Notes under the pieces: model-generated
Databases searched by the model: none
Told to the model about the DNA's origin: nothing
The model's input: only the letters and a program-made list of their open reading frames with translations
Position numbers and translations under genes: made by a program
Assembly (NCBI GenBank): GCA_001692895.1
Contig: KV748187.1
Coordinates: 2,286,268 to 2,350,267, forward strand
DNA from: Cenococcum geophilum 1.58
Lineage: Eukaryota > Ascomycota > Dothideomycetes > Gloniales > Gloniaceae
DNA length: 64,000 nucleotides
Direction of reading: 5' to 3'
Shown: positions 23,896 to 36,900 of the stretch, piece after piece
How positions within the stretch are numbered: the stretch's first letter is position 1
Layout of the letters: each line of letters begins with the position of its first letter

Positions 23896-25793
23896 ATGTT
23901 CGACACCGAAAAGAGTAGTAGGAAGGCTTCAGATGGCAGATACTCGCCGGAATCATTAGCGCCCGCCTATTATAGAGAATCGTCAGAAAATATGGATGGC
24001 CTTGGGAGGAGGATGCTCGAAAGTTTCAAAAGGGATCCGAATATTGTTATGACGCCCAGAGGGACCCTTGGTGCGGATGGGAAAGTGTTTGATGTCGAAA
24101 GCGCCGCACAGAATACTGCGAACTCGCCCCTCGCCAGGAAACTCAAAGGACGTCACTTACAGATGATTGCTATCGGTGGTTCTATCGGTATGCTTGACCC
24201 GTTCTGGGGGGTTTTTTTTTCTGGAGGCGTATGAGAATTCTAATTATTTTGATTAGGCACTGGTCTCTTCGTCGGTTCCGGCAGTGCTCTGGCTCATGGT
24301 GGCCCGGCATCTCTACTGATAGCTTTCTGTCTCATCGGTGTTATGTTATACTGTACTGTCCACGCTTTGGGTGAAATGGCTGTCTTATTTCCTGTCGCCG
24401 GTTCCTTCTCTGCGTACTCGACTCGATTTCTTGACCCTGCTTGGGGCTTTGCCATGGGTTGGAAGTGAGTTTTGAGGTTTCGAGTAAATTGGCTCGAGCA
24501 TCACTAACTACTGGTAGTTATGCTCTGCAATGGCTTGTCATACTTCCCCTGGAAATTGTCTCAGCAACATTAACCATTGAATTCTGGAACCACGGCAAAA
24601 TCAACAACGACGCCTGGGTTGCCATCTTCCTAGTTCTAATCGTCGCCATCAACCTATTCGGTGTCAAGGGCTACGGTGAAGCTGAATTTGTCTTTGCCAC
24701 TATCAAAGTGACAGCAGTCATCGGCTTCATCATTCTAGGAGTTGTTATCAACTGTGGTGGCGGTCCCAATGGCGGCTATATTGGTGGCACGCTATGGCGC
24801 GACCCAGGTGCCTTCAACAATGGCTTCAAAGGTCTCTGTAGTACTTTTGTGACAGCCGCCTTCGCCTTTGGTGGTACGGAATTAGTAGGTCTTGCGGCGG
24901 CTGAGACGGCAAACCCACGCAAGTCACTTCCCACAGCCGTGAAGCAGGTCTTCTGGCGTATTACTCTATTCTACATCGTCTCCCTCTTGCTCGTCGGCCT
25001 CCTTGTGCCATACACAGACGAGCGACTCCTAAATGGAAAAACCTCCGTTGACGCCGTCGCCTCCCCCTTTGTCATCGCCATCACAAATGCAGGAATTGAT
25101 GGTCTTCCATCGGTCTTCAACGCCGTCATCATGATCGCAGTCATCAGTGTTGGCAACTCCTCTATCTACGGTTCCTCCCGCACTCTAGCAGCCCTAGCAG
25201 AGCAGAACCAAGCCCCGAAAATCTTCGCCTACATCGACCGCAAAGGCCGTCCCCTCGTGTCCATCGGCCTCGCCTCTGCCTTGGGCCTGCTCGCCTTCCT
25301 CGCCGGCTCCAACAGGCAAGCTGACGCCTTCAACTGGATGCTCGCCATCTCGGGCCTCTCATCCATCTGCACCTGGGGCAGCATCTGCTTCGCACACATC
25401 CGGTTCCGCAAAGGCTGGCGCGTGCAGGGCCACACGCTCGACGAGCTCGCCTTCCGCTCGCAGCCCGGCGTCATCGGGTCCTGGATCGGCCTCACCTTCA
25501 ACATCCTCGTGCTGATCGCGCAGTTCTGGACCGCGTGCGCGCCGCTGGGCTACAAGANCATGAGCACACGCCAGCTGGTACGGAATTTCTTCGGGCTGTA
25601 TCTCGCGTTTCCTGTCATCCTGGTGTTCTATATCGCATACAAGATCGTGTATCGCACGCCGTTCATCCGGTCCCACAACATGGACTTGCACACTGGCATC
25701 CGCGAGCTGAATCTCGCGGAGCTGATTGCGGACGAGCGTTTAGAGCGCGCTGCGTGGCCGAGGTGGAAGAAGATGTACAAGTTCCTCTGCTGA
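23896..25793 (+). CDS. Amino-acid permease (APC superfamily, fungal GAP/DIP type)
   Basis: Plasma-membrane, proton-coupled amino-acid uptake. Exons: 23896-24187, 24257-24464, 24518-25793, with in-phase introns of 69 and 53 nt, giving 591 residues as usual for the family. A hydrophilic N-terminus of about 85 residues precedes the first membrane segment, which carries the signature RHLQMIAIGGSIG / TGLFVGSG across the first intron. About 12 hydrophobic segments follow. Conserved blocks include ALGEMAVLFPVAGSFSAY, FGGTELVGLAAAE, NSSIYGSSRTLAALAEQNQA and WTACAPLGYK. N at 25558 leaves one residue unknown. Substrate range is not readable from sequence. Confidence 0.93.
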
Positions 25794-26844
25794 CGCAGTG
25801 TCTTTTGCTGCTGTTTCTTTTCATGGCGGGTTTTCGGGTTCTGGCGCGGTGTGGGTATGGGGGGGCTTAACTGTTTTAGGGTTCTTGCATCTGTCATGTG
25901 AGCTACGAGGGGCGCTTGAATAGCTTCTCCTTGTGGGGATATATTATGTACTGTGTAACTCTAGACCACGAGATATCCAATGAATTATGGTTTACAAGCC
26001 TCGCAGGACTTCCCCATTACTATCCGCTAGGTCAACGAGGCGTTACTGCTCCTACAGAAATCATGGACCACCACGACTAGACAACAAATTTCTGACATCC
26101 TAGTGGAGATGTTTTCTCGGACCGTTGATGAAGGAACCGATAAAGCCCTGAATATCAAGATCCCAGGCATCTTCATTGTTAGTCTTTGGTTGGTGGTAAC
26201 AGCCAACATTATCATGCAGCGAAGCTATGCATTACCTTAAATTGTTTAAAGATAAAGTTCCACCACTTCTAATTTTAGTGATATAGGAATAGCTTTAATT
26301 AAAATAGCTAATAAATGTTATAAGGAATAGCGTTGCTGTTAGTGCTACCCTCAACACTTAGAGAAGTTTTAGACCAGACGTTGTGGACAATCTCCATCAA
26401 TGATTTTGTAGTAGTAGGACGCAGCGCACGTGCTTCTATGTAGCTACGGAGACCAGATTTCCTGGTCGGGAAATACATCAACGTCACACCACCGCATACC
26501 ACATATAGCAAACACTGACGCCGCTTCGAGAGCTAGATGCCATTTCACTGAGGACGTTGAAGAGCTCACAGGCCCATCTAACCTCAGTAATACTACTAAC
26601 ACAATGTTTTAACGCGTGAGCGAGCGGAGGCCTCTATACATCTTATCCTATCCCACTCTCATACCAATACAAGTCCTACCGTTTCCCTAAACTAAATGCC
26701 AGCGGTGGTAAACACAGCGGCTACACCACACCCAATGCAATATCGGAGAATACAAGACAGAATGACCGTCTCAGGGAGGTAATTTTAACCGTAGCATATA
26801 GTTTTCAATGCGTAATGACTGCGATAACTTTTTATTTCTTCTCC
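25794..26844. other. Intergenic between convergent permease and INSIG-like genes
   Basis: Tail-to-tail region. A short AT-rich patch lies around 26230-26330. The minus-strand frame 26511-26308 is open but shows no known motif. Confidence 0.45.
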
Positions 26845-28149
26845 TTACGATCTTTTACTCCACTCATCAAGCACGGCTAACCGCCGGCCGATATTTCCAA
26901 AGCATATACAACTGCAGAAAAGTACGCTAGCAATCCAGGTCGCTACACCTAGGCTCTCGTAGCTGACAACGCCGGCGAAAAGCTCAGGGACTCCGGTACC
27001 GCCATTCGGGCCGTTGCTTCTCTGATTGACCGAGGGTAGACCGGTGGCGTTAGCGATAGAGGCAGCAGGCGAGGGCACGATATCCGGTTTTGCAAGCAGG
27101 AGGATAGAGGTGCATGTGATGCTGACAAGAGTGGAGAGGGCAAGGCCAGGCCTAGATCGGTCGAGGATGTACCAAAGGGCTGGGTTCACGAGGGAGAGGG
27201 TGACGGAGACTTGGAGCGTGGATTGCCAGGGGAGTTTACGCTTTAGGGAAACCAGTTAGCATCCCGAATTCGATTTCCACATTACATGTGTGGAAGAGGG
27301 AGAAGTTGTATGCAATATTAGGTAAGGTGGGAAGGAAGAGTAGGGATGGGCGCAACATCCGGACTTCGGACTTACAATCGCAAACGCAATCCCAATAAAC
27401 GCCCCAATGCTCCTAACAACCGGATTCCACTGTTCCCCCAGCGGTGCCTGCGGACTCGTCTTTTCCTCCGTCCGCTCCTCCGGCGGCGCGTCTCTCTCCC
27501 AAAGCAAATCGACATACGGGAGTAGACTGCCCAGTATGACGCCCGCAATGCCCCACACGACATAATACTGCCACTGACTACGATCCACGCCCTGCATGCG
27601 CACCGGCGCGAGGTTCCGCGTGTCATGCAGATGCGACACTATGACCCCATACGCGACGCCGAAGGAGAAGAGCGCAAAGATGCGGCCGAGCAGCAACACA
27701 GCGCCCCAGAAGCCCTGCCGCTGCTTCAACTTCGGCCGCTGCCACAGTTCTCCGCCTTTGGCTATCCTCTCCCTCCGCACCGCCGGTCGCGCCTTGACCT
27801 CCGGACTCGCATCCCAGACGTCGCTGGACGTGCGAGCCGGGGTCTCCGCACCGGTCCCCCATGGCGTCGCTGCCTCGCTCCGCTCGCCTCCCGTCCCTGC
27901 ATCTGAGTATATGCCGAAGAGCGTCGAGGACGTCATGTTGAGGAGGGACTTCGTCCGCGACGGCGGCGACGGGTTCTCGCCATTGCCATTGCTCACGGCC
28001 CGGCTGCGCAGTAATTTGGCATCTAACTGTGCCGCGAAGTCAGTGCCCGGGTTCAACTCGTAATGCCGGCGCGGGACAGGCCGGTGGATGTGCGGGTTCC
28101 AGGTAGGAATGTCGTTGGGGAGCGGTGATGGCTGGTCGTCGTCGCTCAT
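26845..28149 (-). CDS. INSIG domain membrane protein (ER, sterol regulation)
   Basis: INSIG/Nsg proteins sit in the ER membrane and control HMG-CoA reductase stability or SREBP processing. Exons 28149-27376 and 27240-26845 (135-nt intron, GTAAGT...GCTAAC...AAAG) give 389 residues. The N-terminal third is Ser/Pro-rich and cytosolic, with SLLNMTSSTLFGIY. Hydrophobic segments follow: FWGAVLLLGRIFALFSFGVA, YVVWGIAGVILGSLLPYVD, and SIGAFIGIAFAI next to RKLPWQSTLQVSVTL across the splice. NPALWYILDRSRPG is close to the family consensus after the fourth segment. Two more spans precede the basic C-terminus. Tail-to-tail with the permease gene. Confidence in the family is good; the pathway role here is inferred. 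Confidence 0.87.
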
Positions 28150-28904
28150 GGCTGGGCTATTCGTTTATATTATGCAGGCGAATGAATGGGTATATGAATG
28201 AATCGATGGATTGATTGTGTGTAGCGGTGTAGAAATGTCCGGAACTCAAAATGTCGTGAGAATACTGATGTTATGGTCGAGATGGAACTGGGGAAGTGAA
28301 ATGTGAGCACGTGGACGGCAGAGGTTAGGAACGCTTGGCAAATGGGCATGTGAACGGGATGGAGCGTACTTTATATAGCCTGATTGAACGAGGGCTAGCC
28401 TTCTAGGATAGCTAGAAAGGCTGATGAGGGGTTTGCTACAGGCTAAGTTGAGTTGCTGAGATGCATGTCCGTGTTTGAGCTCTGGAGCATGTGAAAGCCC
28501 GCTCGCCTCCGGAGGTCAGAGTTTAGTTAAGTCCGACTCTGGTGCCCATTCCACATTCCCCCATTGGATCACACCACACGCAACACCCTGGATGCATTGG
28601 CTGAATAACACTTGTTTTTATGTATCATGTTCTTGTCTGCATTTGACAGGGTATTGTCTGTAAAGCTCTCGCTATGTAAATTTCCAAACATGGTCGCTTG
28701 CAGTACATATCGCAACTTTTTCCCCAGTCTATCCTTACGATGCCACTCCACAGGCTCAGAGAATGCTCCGAGCATGGTACAGAAGGAAACTAAGGCATGC
28801 GACTCTTGCTAGTCTTCGTTATACGCATTACCGTGATCATGGAATCCTCATTGGCCATCCGTCCCAGTCCCAGTCCCAAAACTACCCCAACAAAGAAAAT
28901 GGGT
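28150..28904. other. Intergenic, no gene seen
   Basis: Promoter and leader of the INSIG-like gene plus 3' flank of the eIF2-gamma gene. Open frames at 28475-28812 have no recognisable motif. Confidence 0.45.
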
Positions 28905-30625
28905 TCAATCGGTGGTCGGTGATAAAGTAGTTCCCCTAGTAAAACATGTTAGCTGCAAAGGAGAAGTAATGTCATCGTATCACTTACGCAACAATGTTGG
29001 CCCTGCGTTTTAATGTCAGTCTTGTTTTGGAGAAAGGACGAGTAGGGCATGTCAACTTACCATCCAATCAACCGCCAGTGCTTTTCTATCCTTCGGCTCA
29101 ACGCAATCTTCTCTCCAATCTCGGTACACGCCGGGCTTGTCAAGCTCAGGCGAGCTGCATCAGCCTTCACTGCGATAACCTTCGCACCTGTCGCCGTACT
29201 GCCGATGTTGACCATCAACACTTCATTCCTGCTAAGCTTCGCAACCTTGGCCTGTTTGCCGTCTGCAGTCTTCACACCCAGTAGCCTTCGAAGAAGGAAG
29301 TAGTTTACTTCTAGCTCAGTATAGATTGCAGGAAGGTGGCCCCTCAGGCCCAGAACGAATCCGACTAGACGATCTGCACGACACAAGGTGGGGTCTACCC
29401 GAGTACCAACGCCTGGACAAAATCTTAGCGAAGTAATACTAGGGAGCAATAGTTGTGTGACTTACCGATCAAACCTCCAGGAACAGCAAACTTTAGATCG
29501 TTGTGTTCCGCAAACAACGACACAACCCTGCTATAGATTGGCTTGCACTGAATCTTACCCGTTGAGTCCTTTGAGACGATACCCGGTCTAATCTCAATCT
29601 CATCACCCAACTTCAGAACACCAGTAAGGATACTGCCACCGGCCACACCTCCCTTTAGTTCCTCAATTTCAGCACCGGGTTTGTTCACATCAAATGACCG
29701 AATAACGATCATATGCGGTTCCGCCGAAAAGTCTCGTATTGGTACAGGGATCTTTGTTATCAGGTATTCGTTAATAGCGTCGATGTTGAACTTAAGTTGG
29801 GCCGAAATTGGGATGATTGGTGAGCCGTCCGCAACTGTGCCACGAATAAACTTGAGGATCGACTGGTAATGCTGTTCTGCGCCTTCTTCTCTCATCAAGT
29901 CCACCTTGTTCTGCAGAATTATTATGTGGTTGAGTTTCATGATTTCAATGGCCGCAAGATGCTCTGATGTCTGAGGTTGAGGACAGGTTTCGTTACCGGC
30001 AATGAGGAGTAGTGCTGCGTCCATGACAGCGGCACCTGATAACATAGTGCTCATAAGAATATCGTGACCAGGGCAGTCGACGAATCTAAGAACAAAGTAT
30101 TAACCCTAAAGTTTTCTAGCAAACCATGCTCGGTACTCACGAAACGTGTCTGAGCAGTCTGTATCTCCCCGTACATCCTTCTCGTTCACATGGTGGGTCG
30201 ACCTCCTTCTCGCTCTTAAAGCTCTTGTAGCATGTTGGTCGTGGGCACTCCTCATCGTCGCACTTGTATATCTTCGCATTCGCATATCCCAGCTTAATGG
30301 TGATATTCCTCTCCAGCTCGTTCTTAAATCTGACAGTCTGCACCCCAGAAATTGCCTTCACTACTGTTGATTTCCCGTGAGCTACATGGCCGATTGTGCC
30401 GATGTTTATGGTTGCTTGACGAGCGATAATTTCGGGTGAGAGAGGTGTTAATTTCGAGAAGTCGACGTCTTTTGGTTCTGGTTGTTCTGGGAGCTCTGGC
30501 CTTATAACCGGCTCACGGATGGGCGCTGAGGACTTTTTCAATGTCGATTTAGGCTTCACTTCCACCTCTTCAGCTTCCGAGTCCTGTAGAGTCTCGTCGT
30601 GGTGCGTGTCCGAATCCGAATCCAT
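28905..30625 (-). CDS. GCD11: Translation initiation factor eIF2 subunit gamma
   Basis: GTP-binding core of eIF2, which delivers initiator Met-tRNA to the 40S ribosome. Exons: 30625-30141, 30085-29466, 29412-29061, 29002-28988, 28935-28905. The product has 500 residues. The fourth exon is only 15 nt; with the last exon (31 nt) it restores the expected family C-terminus LIGWANIVAGTTL. Without that splice the frame would stop after NIVA. G-domain motifs: [20 protein letters not shown], and SAQLKFNID. The zinc-ribbon cysteines are C-x4-C-x4-C and, farther on, C-x4-C ([19 protein letters not shown]). The ATG at 30625 begins the acidic leader [11 protein letters not shown]. Introns are 52 to 58 nt. 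Confidence 0.94.
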
Positions 30626-32732
30626 GCTGGGCAGTTCAAAAATTCCGGTGTGTGTGTACGAGATGAAAACGGGAGTTGGTACAGAGTGCTTTTCCTTAGT
30701 AAAGTCGTCGAAGTATGAGGAGTTGAAAGTGACCAAAATCGCACATTTTTGAAGGCATAAACTATGAGTCAGCCCAAGAAATTGGAACTTGGCGGGGCGC
30801 GCATTCGGAAAAACTTGGCGGCCGAGCAGTTCGTCTTAAGAAAAGTTCGCGGCTTCTCTCTTTCACTTTTCCTCTTCATGAACAACGCAAATTATCACGC
30901 TCACAAAAAGCATTTTCGATTTGAGAAACCCGCCATCTTCGTGATGGTGTGCGGTTCCATGAAAACGAAGACCGTTAGTTGAGTGGAGAACAACCTCCAG
31001 CAGCCGATCTTGGGTGCGTTGTCTCTCTGCTTCCGAGCAATGGGAGAGAGCGCAATGATTAGCCGTACATGTTTTATTCAAATTTATATAGTTAAGTAGG
31101 CGGCTTCTAATATGAAGACAGCCCATGATCTACCTCAGATAGCTCGACGGTACTACCATGTTTGGACAAGTCTTGCTCGATCAGCACTCACAACGTCCCG
31201 TAAATCTCGATACTTATGACCTTTTGAGTACTAAGAGCCAACCCATATTATACGAATGTGCTGTCTACCCCTGCTCATACATACTGCCAGCCACATCTCT
31301 CTTTGTGCGCCCAATTTCGCCTTAGAACGGTCTAGCAACACTAAGCCATTAGACTGCTTCAAAGGGACATGCAACTGGAATCTCTAGGAATCTTTCGTTC
31401 GTATGGAAATCATGAATGCTAACTCCATAAAACACCATGGCTAAAACAATACTTTCATATGATTTCACTTCGCATCCTGTGCTTACCGCTCACTTCTACT
31501 TGCAGACGGAATCTTCCTCTCTTCTTTATAGATAGGATGATAAACTCACTGTGCATAGCACCGCGGTGTAGCTAGTCTCAATTGACCTAGTGGTTTACTT
31601 CCTCAGTCCTTACCATTAATTCATTGAGATTGAACTAAACTAGTGCGGCCGCGCTTCTTCCCGCTCTCTACTGTATGAATAGAGAATACAAGTAGTTATC
31701 TATTAAAAACCGTCTTGATTTTTAGCATTAGTTTAAGTCATTCAAGTGCTCAGACGGGCATTTTACTATTCGCCTATTATGCTCATTCCTCTGCTAAATA
31801 ATTGAACGCTTATAGATAGGAAAGTTATTGAATGTTAAACTCCAGGCGTCCCTATGGCTCACCATCGTTTTTCTATAGCCCAGACTACTATGCATAGGAC
31901 AGCTACGTTAGGTCCAATGCACTACTAACGGGCCGTCCATCAAGCCCTTGCCATGCCATGTAACCTGTGCATAATAGAATGACAGAGTAATCCTACCATA
32001 CCGTCTCTTAATCTATAAGTAGGCCAATCCCAGGCACTAGTTATGCTTTCGAGCTATAATAAGGTTAAACTACGCTGCGAGACTTGTGCAATCTCTTCTT
32101 GTGCACTGAAGTTCGAGTGTTGAGTTAAGAAGTATCCAAAAATTCTTTACAGCTTCACAGACAGCAGATCTCTATATTCCTCTAAGATACTCGAGGCTAT
32201 TTGTAAACGCGGCATATATTAAATATATAAAGAAATAAGAGGCTTCTCACTAGTCCTTAAAGTTTCCAATATTCGCATAGCTCCTGGATCTATAAGGCTG
32301 TGATTATTACAAGTGTATTTAGCTTAGACTTACGCAATCGCAAAACGCTTTGCGAACTTAGAGATCCGGAAATTGGCACAAGTCTATTCTCTAGCTGGAC
32401 TTAAAGCAGACTGCGGTGTTTGAATGGACATGACTAGATCTCGAGCTCCTCGAACATTTCTATCGCTTGAACAAGTCCACGTCCTTGGAAGGCCAATAAG
32501 ATAAGTAGGAGGGGGCAGACAAGATATCTCATTCGGGGGTTAAACCTGCCAAAGTAACACCAAAGCTACTGTCCCCATCATTTGCCTTCACACTAATGAT
32601 CCTCTCCACATAAGCATTTCTTCCAATCTCCAGCACAGAAACATAAAACCTCAAAGCGCCGGCCCAGATGCCCATATTGAACGCCGAATTATGCATTGCG
32701 GCCCTGCTCAACCGACTCGCATTATCCACCTA
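30626..32732. other. 2.1-kb intergenic region, no gene recognised
   Basis: Upstream of eIF2-gamma and downstream of RPB11. The part from 31650 to 32500 is moderately AT-rich with short runs like old repeat debris. No long frame, tRNA or clear element is seen. Confidence 0.45.
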
Positions 32733-33455
32733 TCACAGCGCTCTTTCCCTAGCACTGATCTCCTGTTCTCCCTCCGATACGATCCTCTTGCCGAGCCACT
32801 CAGTCGTAAACCCGCGACTCAGAATCTCCAAATCCTGCACGATATCTCTGCACGCGCGCACGATGGCGTCTTTGGGGCTGACAGTGCCATCCGTGGAAAC
32901 GCGCATTTCGAACTTGGCGAAGAGCGGGTGTGGGACTTTGTATGCGGAGAAGGTGACATAGTCATATTTGTGGAGGCGCGCCGTGAGTAGGTTGCCGAGC
33001 GTGTGGTCTTCTTTATTAAAGACGAAGGTAGCGGTGTTCGGAATGCCTTTGGAACGAGGTGAGTAGGGATAAATGTCAGGCTTGGGCAGAGCAGAGTAGG
33101 CTTACGAGTCTCATCCTTCCACTCAACCTTCTTTTCGTCGTCTCCGAGGATGAAGAGCTCGAACCTAGGGCGCTCATCTTCTTCAGAAGTGATCCTCATA
33201 TTGAACAAGTAAAAGGGTCTGACAATATGCCGTACACGGCTACCGGAAGGTACAAGCAGAAATTGAGGAAGAGTTTTGGTGGGAAAAAGTTGTCTTGGGG
33301 TGCTCTCCAGTCTGAGTGAAGAAGGCGCGAGGGACTCGATATTCGCCATCACCTTGTGAATTCACTTCTCCACCATCATGACGAAACACATCACGAGTAG
33401 GATATCGAAATATAGAGCATGAAATGAAAAGTACACACCTGTCAGGCGCGTTCAT
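32733..33455 (-). CDS. RPB11: RNA polymerase II subunit Rpb11
   Basis: Alpha-like subunit that pairs with Rpb3 to nucleate Pol II assembly. Exons: 33455-33439 (17 nt), 33164-33106, 33046-32733, giving 129 residues; yeast Rpb11 has 120. The tiny first exon encodes MNAPDR, the family start. It is followed by FELFILGDDEKKVE and then IPNTATFVFNKEDHTLGNLL, the alpha-like dimerisation signature. YKVPHPLFAKFEMRV and TDGTVSPKDA follow. Introns are 274 and 59 nt. The larger open frame seen across this region on the same strand reads through introns in a wrong frame. Confidence 0.93.
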
Positions 33456-33935
33456 CCTGGCTTCTCTAGAGAAATGTCTCCTTCACGATCTATTCTAAAA
33501 GGTATTGCGAGGCGTCCAAAGAGGAGGAAGGTGCGCGTGCGGTATTAATATATTAAAAGAATATTTCCGAGGATAATATGTGCTTATACAGAGAAAACAG
33601 AATATGAGTGAGGTCCTGCCGTGAATGTCGAGGAAGTGAAAGGTGTAGTGATGCCGATGTTTAGGTCTCGGCTTTGTGTCGACACACCGCCTTCGAAAAC
33701 AGCCAACCAAAACTGATGTTACTCGGGAAGACGGACTAACTAATTGAAACATGAGTATCTAGTAAAATAAAATATAATTGGACATAAACAGAGCTAGGAT
33801 TGCAAACCCAGATTCTACAATTTACTACAACTTTCGAAATCACATTATCCACTTAGTCAGTCTATTCATGCGCAAGGCCATCAATATAATAACAATACAA
33901 AGCCCACTCAAAGCTAAATCTCTCCGCATTCCGGC
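33456..33935. other. Intergenic between RPB11 and PAN1
   Basis: 480 bp between the RPB11 start and the PAN1 stop on the same strand, AT-rich in the middle. It must contain the RPB11 promoter and the PAN1 terminator. No other feature is seen. Confidence 0.45.
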
Positions 33936-36900
33936 CTATCCCAAGACTCTACCAGCAGTAGTAGCAGTGCTCCTATCCTTCGTTTCCACCTTTTTCAGTC
34001 CTTTGCCGAGTTGAATCTCTCCCAGCAGCGCCCCTCGATCGGGTAGCCCACCTCCTCTAGGGGCCATTGGGGGCATTGGTGGTGGTGGAGGGGCACCTCC
34101 ATTTGGCATAGGAGGCGGGGGAGGAGGAGCACCTCCAGAAGGCATTGGCGGCGGTGGTGGGGGAGCCCCAGTCGGCGAGGCAACAGCAGGACTCTCTGCA
34201 CGAGGGCTCTTGTTGTCCATTGGGGACAATGGACGTGGAGGTCCCATAGTTCCAAACAGGATAGAAGCAAGCTGTTTGGCATTGCCACCGCTGGGACGAT
34301 CGTCGTCATCGTCCGAAGATGTCTCAGCGTCAGTGTCAACTACAGACCAGTCATCATCCTCTGGTCTTGTGCGTGAACGAGGGATGGCAGGAGAAGCTGC
34401 GGCCTCGGTAAATGCGGCTTTGGCGTTCGATTCCAGCGTTAAACGATGAAAAGGATTTGTAGATACTTCACTGTTCGTACTTGCTGGTGGTGGTGGAGGA
34501 GTAGGGATGCTAGCATTGGCTTCGTTTGACTGTGCCATTTTCTTGAGGAAGGGGTTCTTAGTTTCCGTATCTGCAACACCAGGGAGTGGGCTGGTCACCG
34601 AAGAAGGCGGTGGGCTGGTCATAGAAGGTGGTGTGCTAGCCTGGCGGGGGAGTGAAGGAGCAGCGGGTGGCATTGGGGGAGCTGCTGGAGGAGACGCTGT
34701 TTCTCGGGGGAGCTCCTGACTGGCAGTCGGAGTCGTCTCTTGCGGAGTAATTTCTTGAGGACCTTCATCATCAGATGAGTCTTCATCGTCAAGGCTCTCC
34801 AACTGTAGTTGGAGTTGGCGTTCCCGCTCTCTTGTTGCTTCAATTTCAGCACGTTGTGCAGCTAGTCGAGCCTCCTTCTCCTTAGCCTCGCGTTGTGCAG
34901 CTTGCTTTCTACGCTTCTCTTCTTCTTTCTTGACTTTGCCTTGCTTGACTTGCTCTTCCAAGGCACGAAGCCGGGCTTGAGCCGCTTCCCGTTCCTTCAC
35001 AATCTCTTCTTCCTGTCTTCTTTCTTCATCCCTGTTAAGTTTGTTAGCGAAAACTATAGTTAATCCAAGGTGAGTACTTTGAAGCTTACTCCATCCTCTT
35101 TCTCTCCGCTTCTTGAGCATCTTGTTGATCTCGTAAAGCTTTCTCGGCGATTTCATGTTCAGCTCTCTTAGCTTCAGCTTCAGCTTGTTTAATATCATGT
35201 TGAACAACTTCCGACTTATTCTTACGCGAAGGTGGCGGAGGAGGTCTCTTAGCACTCGATTTGCTTGCGGACGGTGGAGCAATTGACTCCTCGGCAAGTC
35301 TTCGCTGCCTTTCTTCTTCACGGCGAGCATCTTCCTCTTCGGCTTGACGAAGTTTCTCTTCTCTTTCTTTCTTTTCACGCTCTTGACGCTGCTGCACAGT
35401 TTCTCCAGATTTAGCAGGTGCGCGGAGGCCCAAAGCTGCAAGCCTCTCAGCCATCCGCTGTTCAGCCTGTTGTTTGATAAAAGCAGCGCGCTCTTCAGCA
35501 GTCTTGTACGAAGAGTAAGATGCATTGCTGCTAGGGGGTGTAGTAGCAGGGCGAGTGACAGGTTCCACACTACGAGATGAGCTATCAAATCGACTTGCCG
35601 TAGGAGGTCTGCTGATATCATCGGCGCGTGAGCTTGACCCATATCGGTCTCTGGAAGAGCTAGATTATATTAGAAGATTTCCATTGAGAGGCCGTGCAGA
35701 ACTCACTCTTCTTTTCGGACTCTAGCCGCTCTGCTGCTCCTCTGCAAGTCAAAAATGAAATCCTTGACCTCATCTTCAACTCCTAAGCCGTCTTCCCATC
35801 TTCTACGCTCATGTTCGCTCGTAGCATCGTGACCACCTTCTTTAAGGCTATCTATAAGCCCTTTGCCGTATTCGTTCACACTATCTTCAACGTCTCTAAT
35901 CATGCGCTCATTGTTCTCCCTCTCAGTTCGTACGCGAGAATTCTCCTCCTCCAGCCTTTTCGCGGCTGCGCCCGCATCATCACCGCCGCTCGGGATAGGC
36001 CTGCCAGTTAGAGCAGCAGAACGCTGTTGCATCATAGCCTTTGCGCGGGCTTTCAATCGGTCTGCTTCGGTGACAGAGCCTCCAGGGCCTGTGCCAACAA
36101 TTGCAGCCGCCGAGTTCGGATGTGCCTTGGCATCCTTCAACCGGAATAGCTCTAACTTTGCATCTGCAATTTCACGTTCCACTCGCCGCACATTTGACGC
36201 TAATTCCGGCAGGCGGTCCGTCAAACCTTGTAATTGTCGACGAAGAGCTCTGCGTTCAGCGTCCGAATCGCTGGATCTCATCGAGGCATTAGGATGACTA
36301 TCGATATCTTCTTGGATTCGCCGGATACGGCGATAAAGGTCCTCTGATTCGCGTCGATCTCTCCGATCTAATGCATCATCTTCATCCGCACGATCCTCAT
36401 CCTGGATGTCAATGGCATCTAGAAGAACTTGTTTTTCTCGAATCATCTTTCGAAGCTGGTCAATGGACGGCTCATCAGATGAACGCTCAGATCCAGGGGA
36501 TGAAGGAGTAGCAGGGGACGGTGAACGACCGCCACCTCCGAGCCGATGACGCGCGCTCGATCGATATCCAATATTGTCATCATTATTCTTGAAGACAGTG
36601 GCATCCTTTCGGCCTGTGCTAAGCGGGCTAGGCTGACGGAAGGAATGAGTCTTTAGGTAGCTTACGCCAGTCCGTTGGGGTTGAAGGAAAGCACCAGAAT
36701 TCTTCCTTTCCTCGGCGTCACGAGAAAGCATTGACTTGACGGTCCCGATAGAATCATTGAAATTTCGAGTCGACGGGGGGACGAGCTCGGGAGGCAGGCG
36801 GTTTGGAAGAGGATAGCCATTGAGCTTTCGGTAGATGAGATGCATTGCAACAGCAAATTCATCAAGGTTAAGCCGACCCTTGTTATTGGGGTCAGACAAA

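Noticed and set aside
30764..30982. 72-residue plus-strand ORF upstream of eIF2-gamma
   Set aside because: No recognisable motif, and it lies in the promoter or leader region of a divergently placed gene.
32819..33352. 177-residue minus-strand ORF
   Set aside because: Reads through RPB11 introns. Only part of it is in the true frame, and the spliced model gives the expected family sequence.
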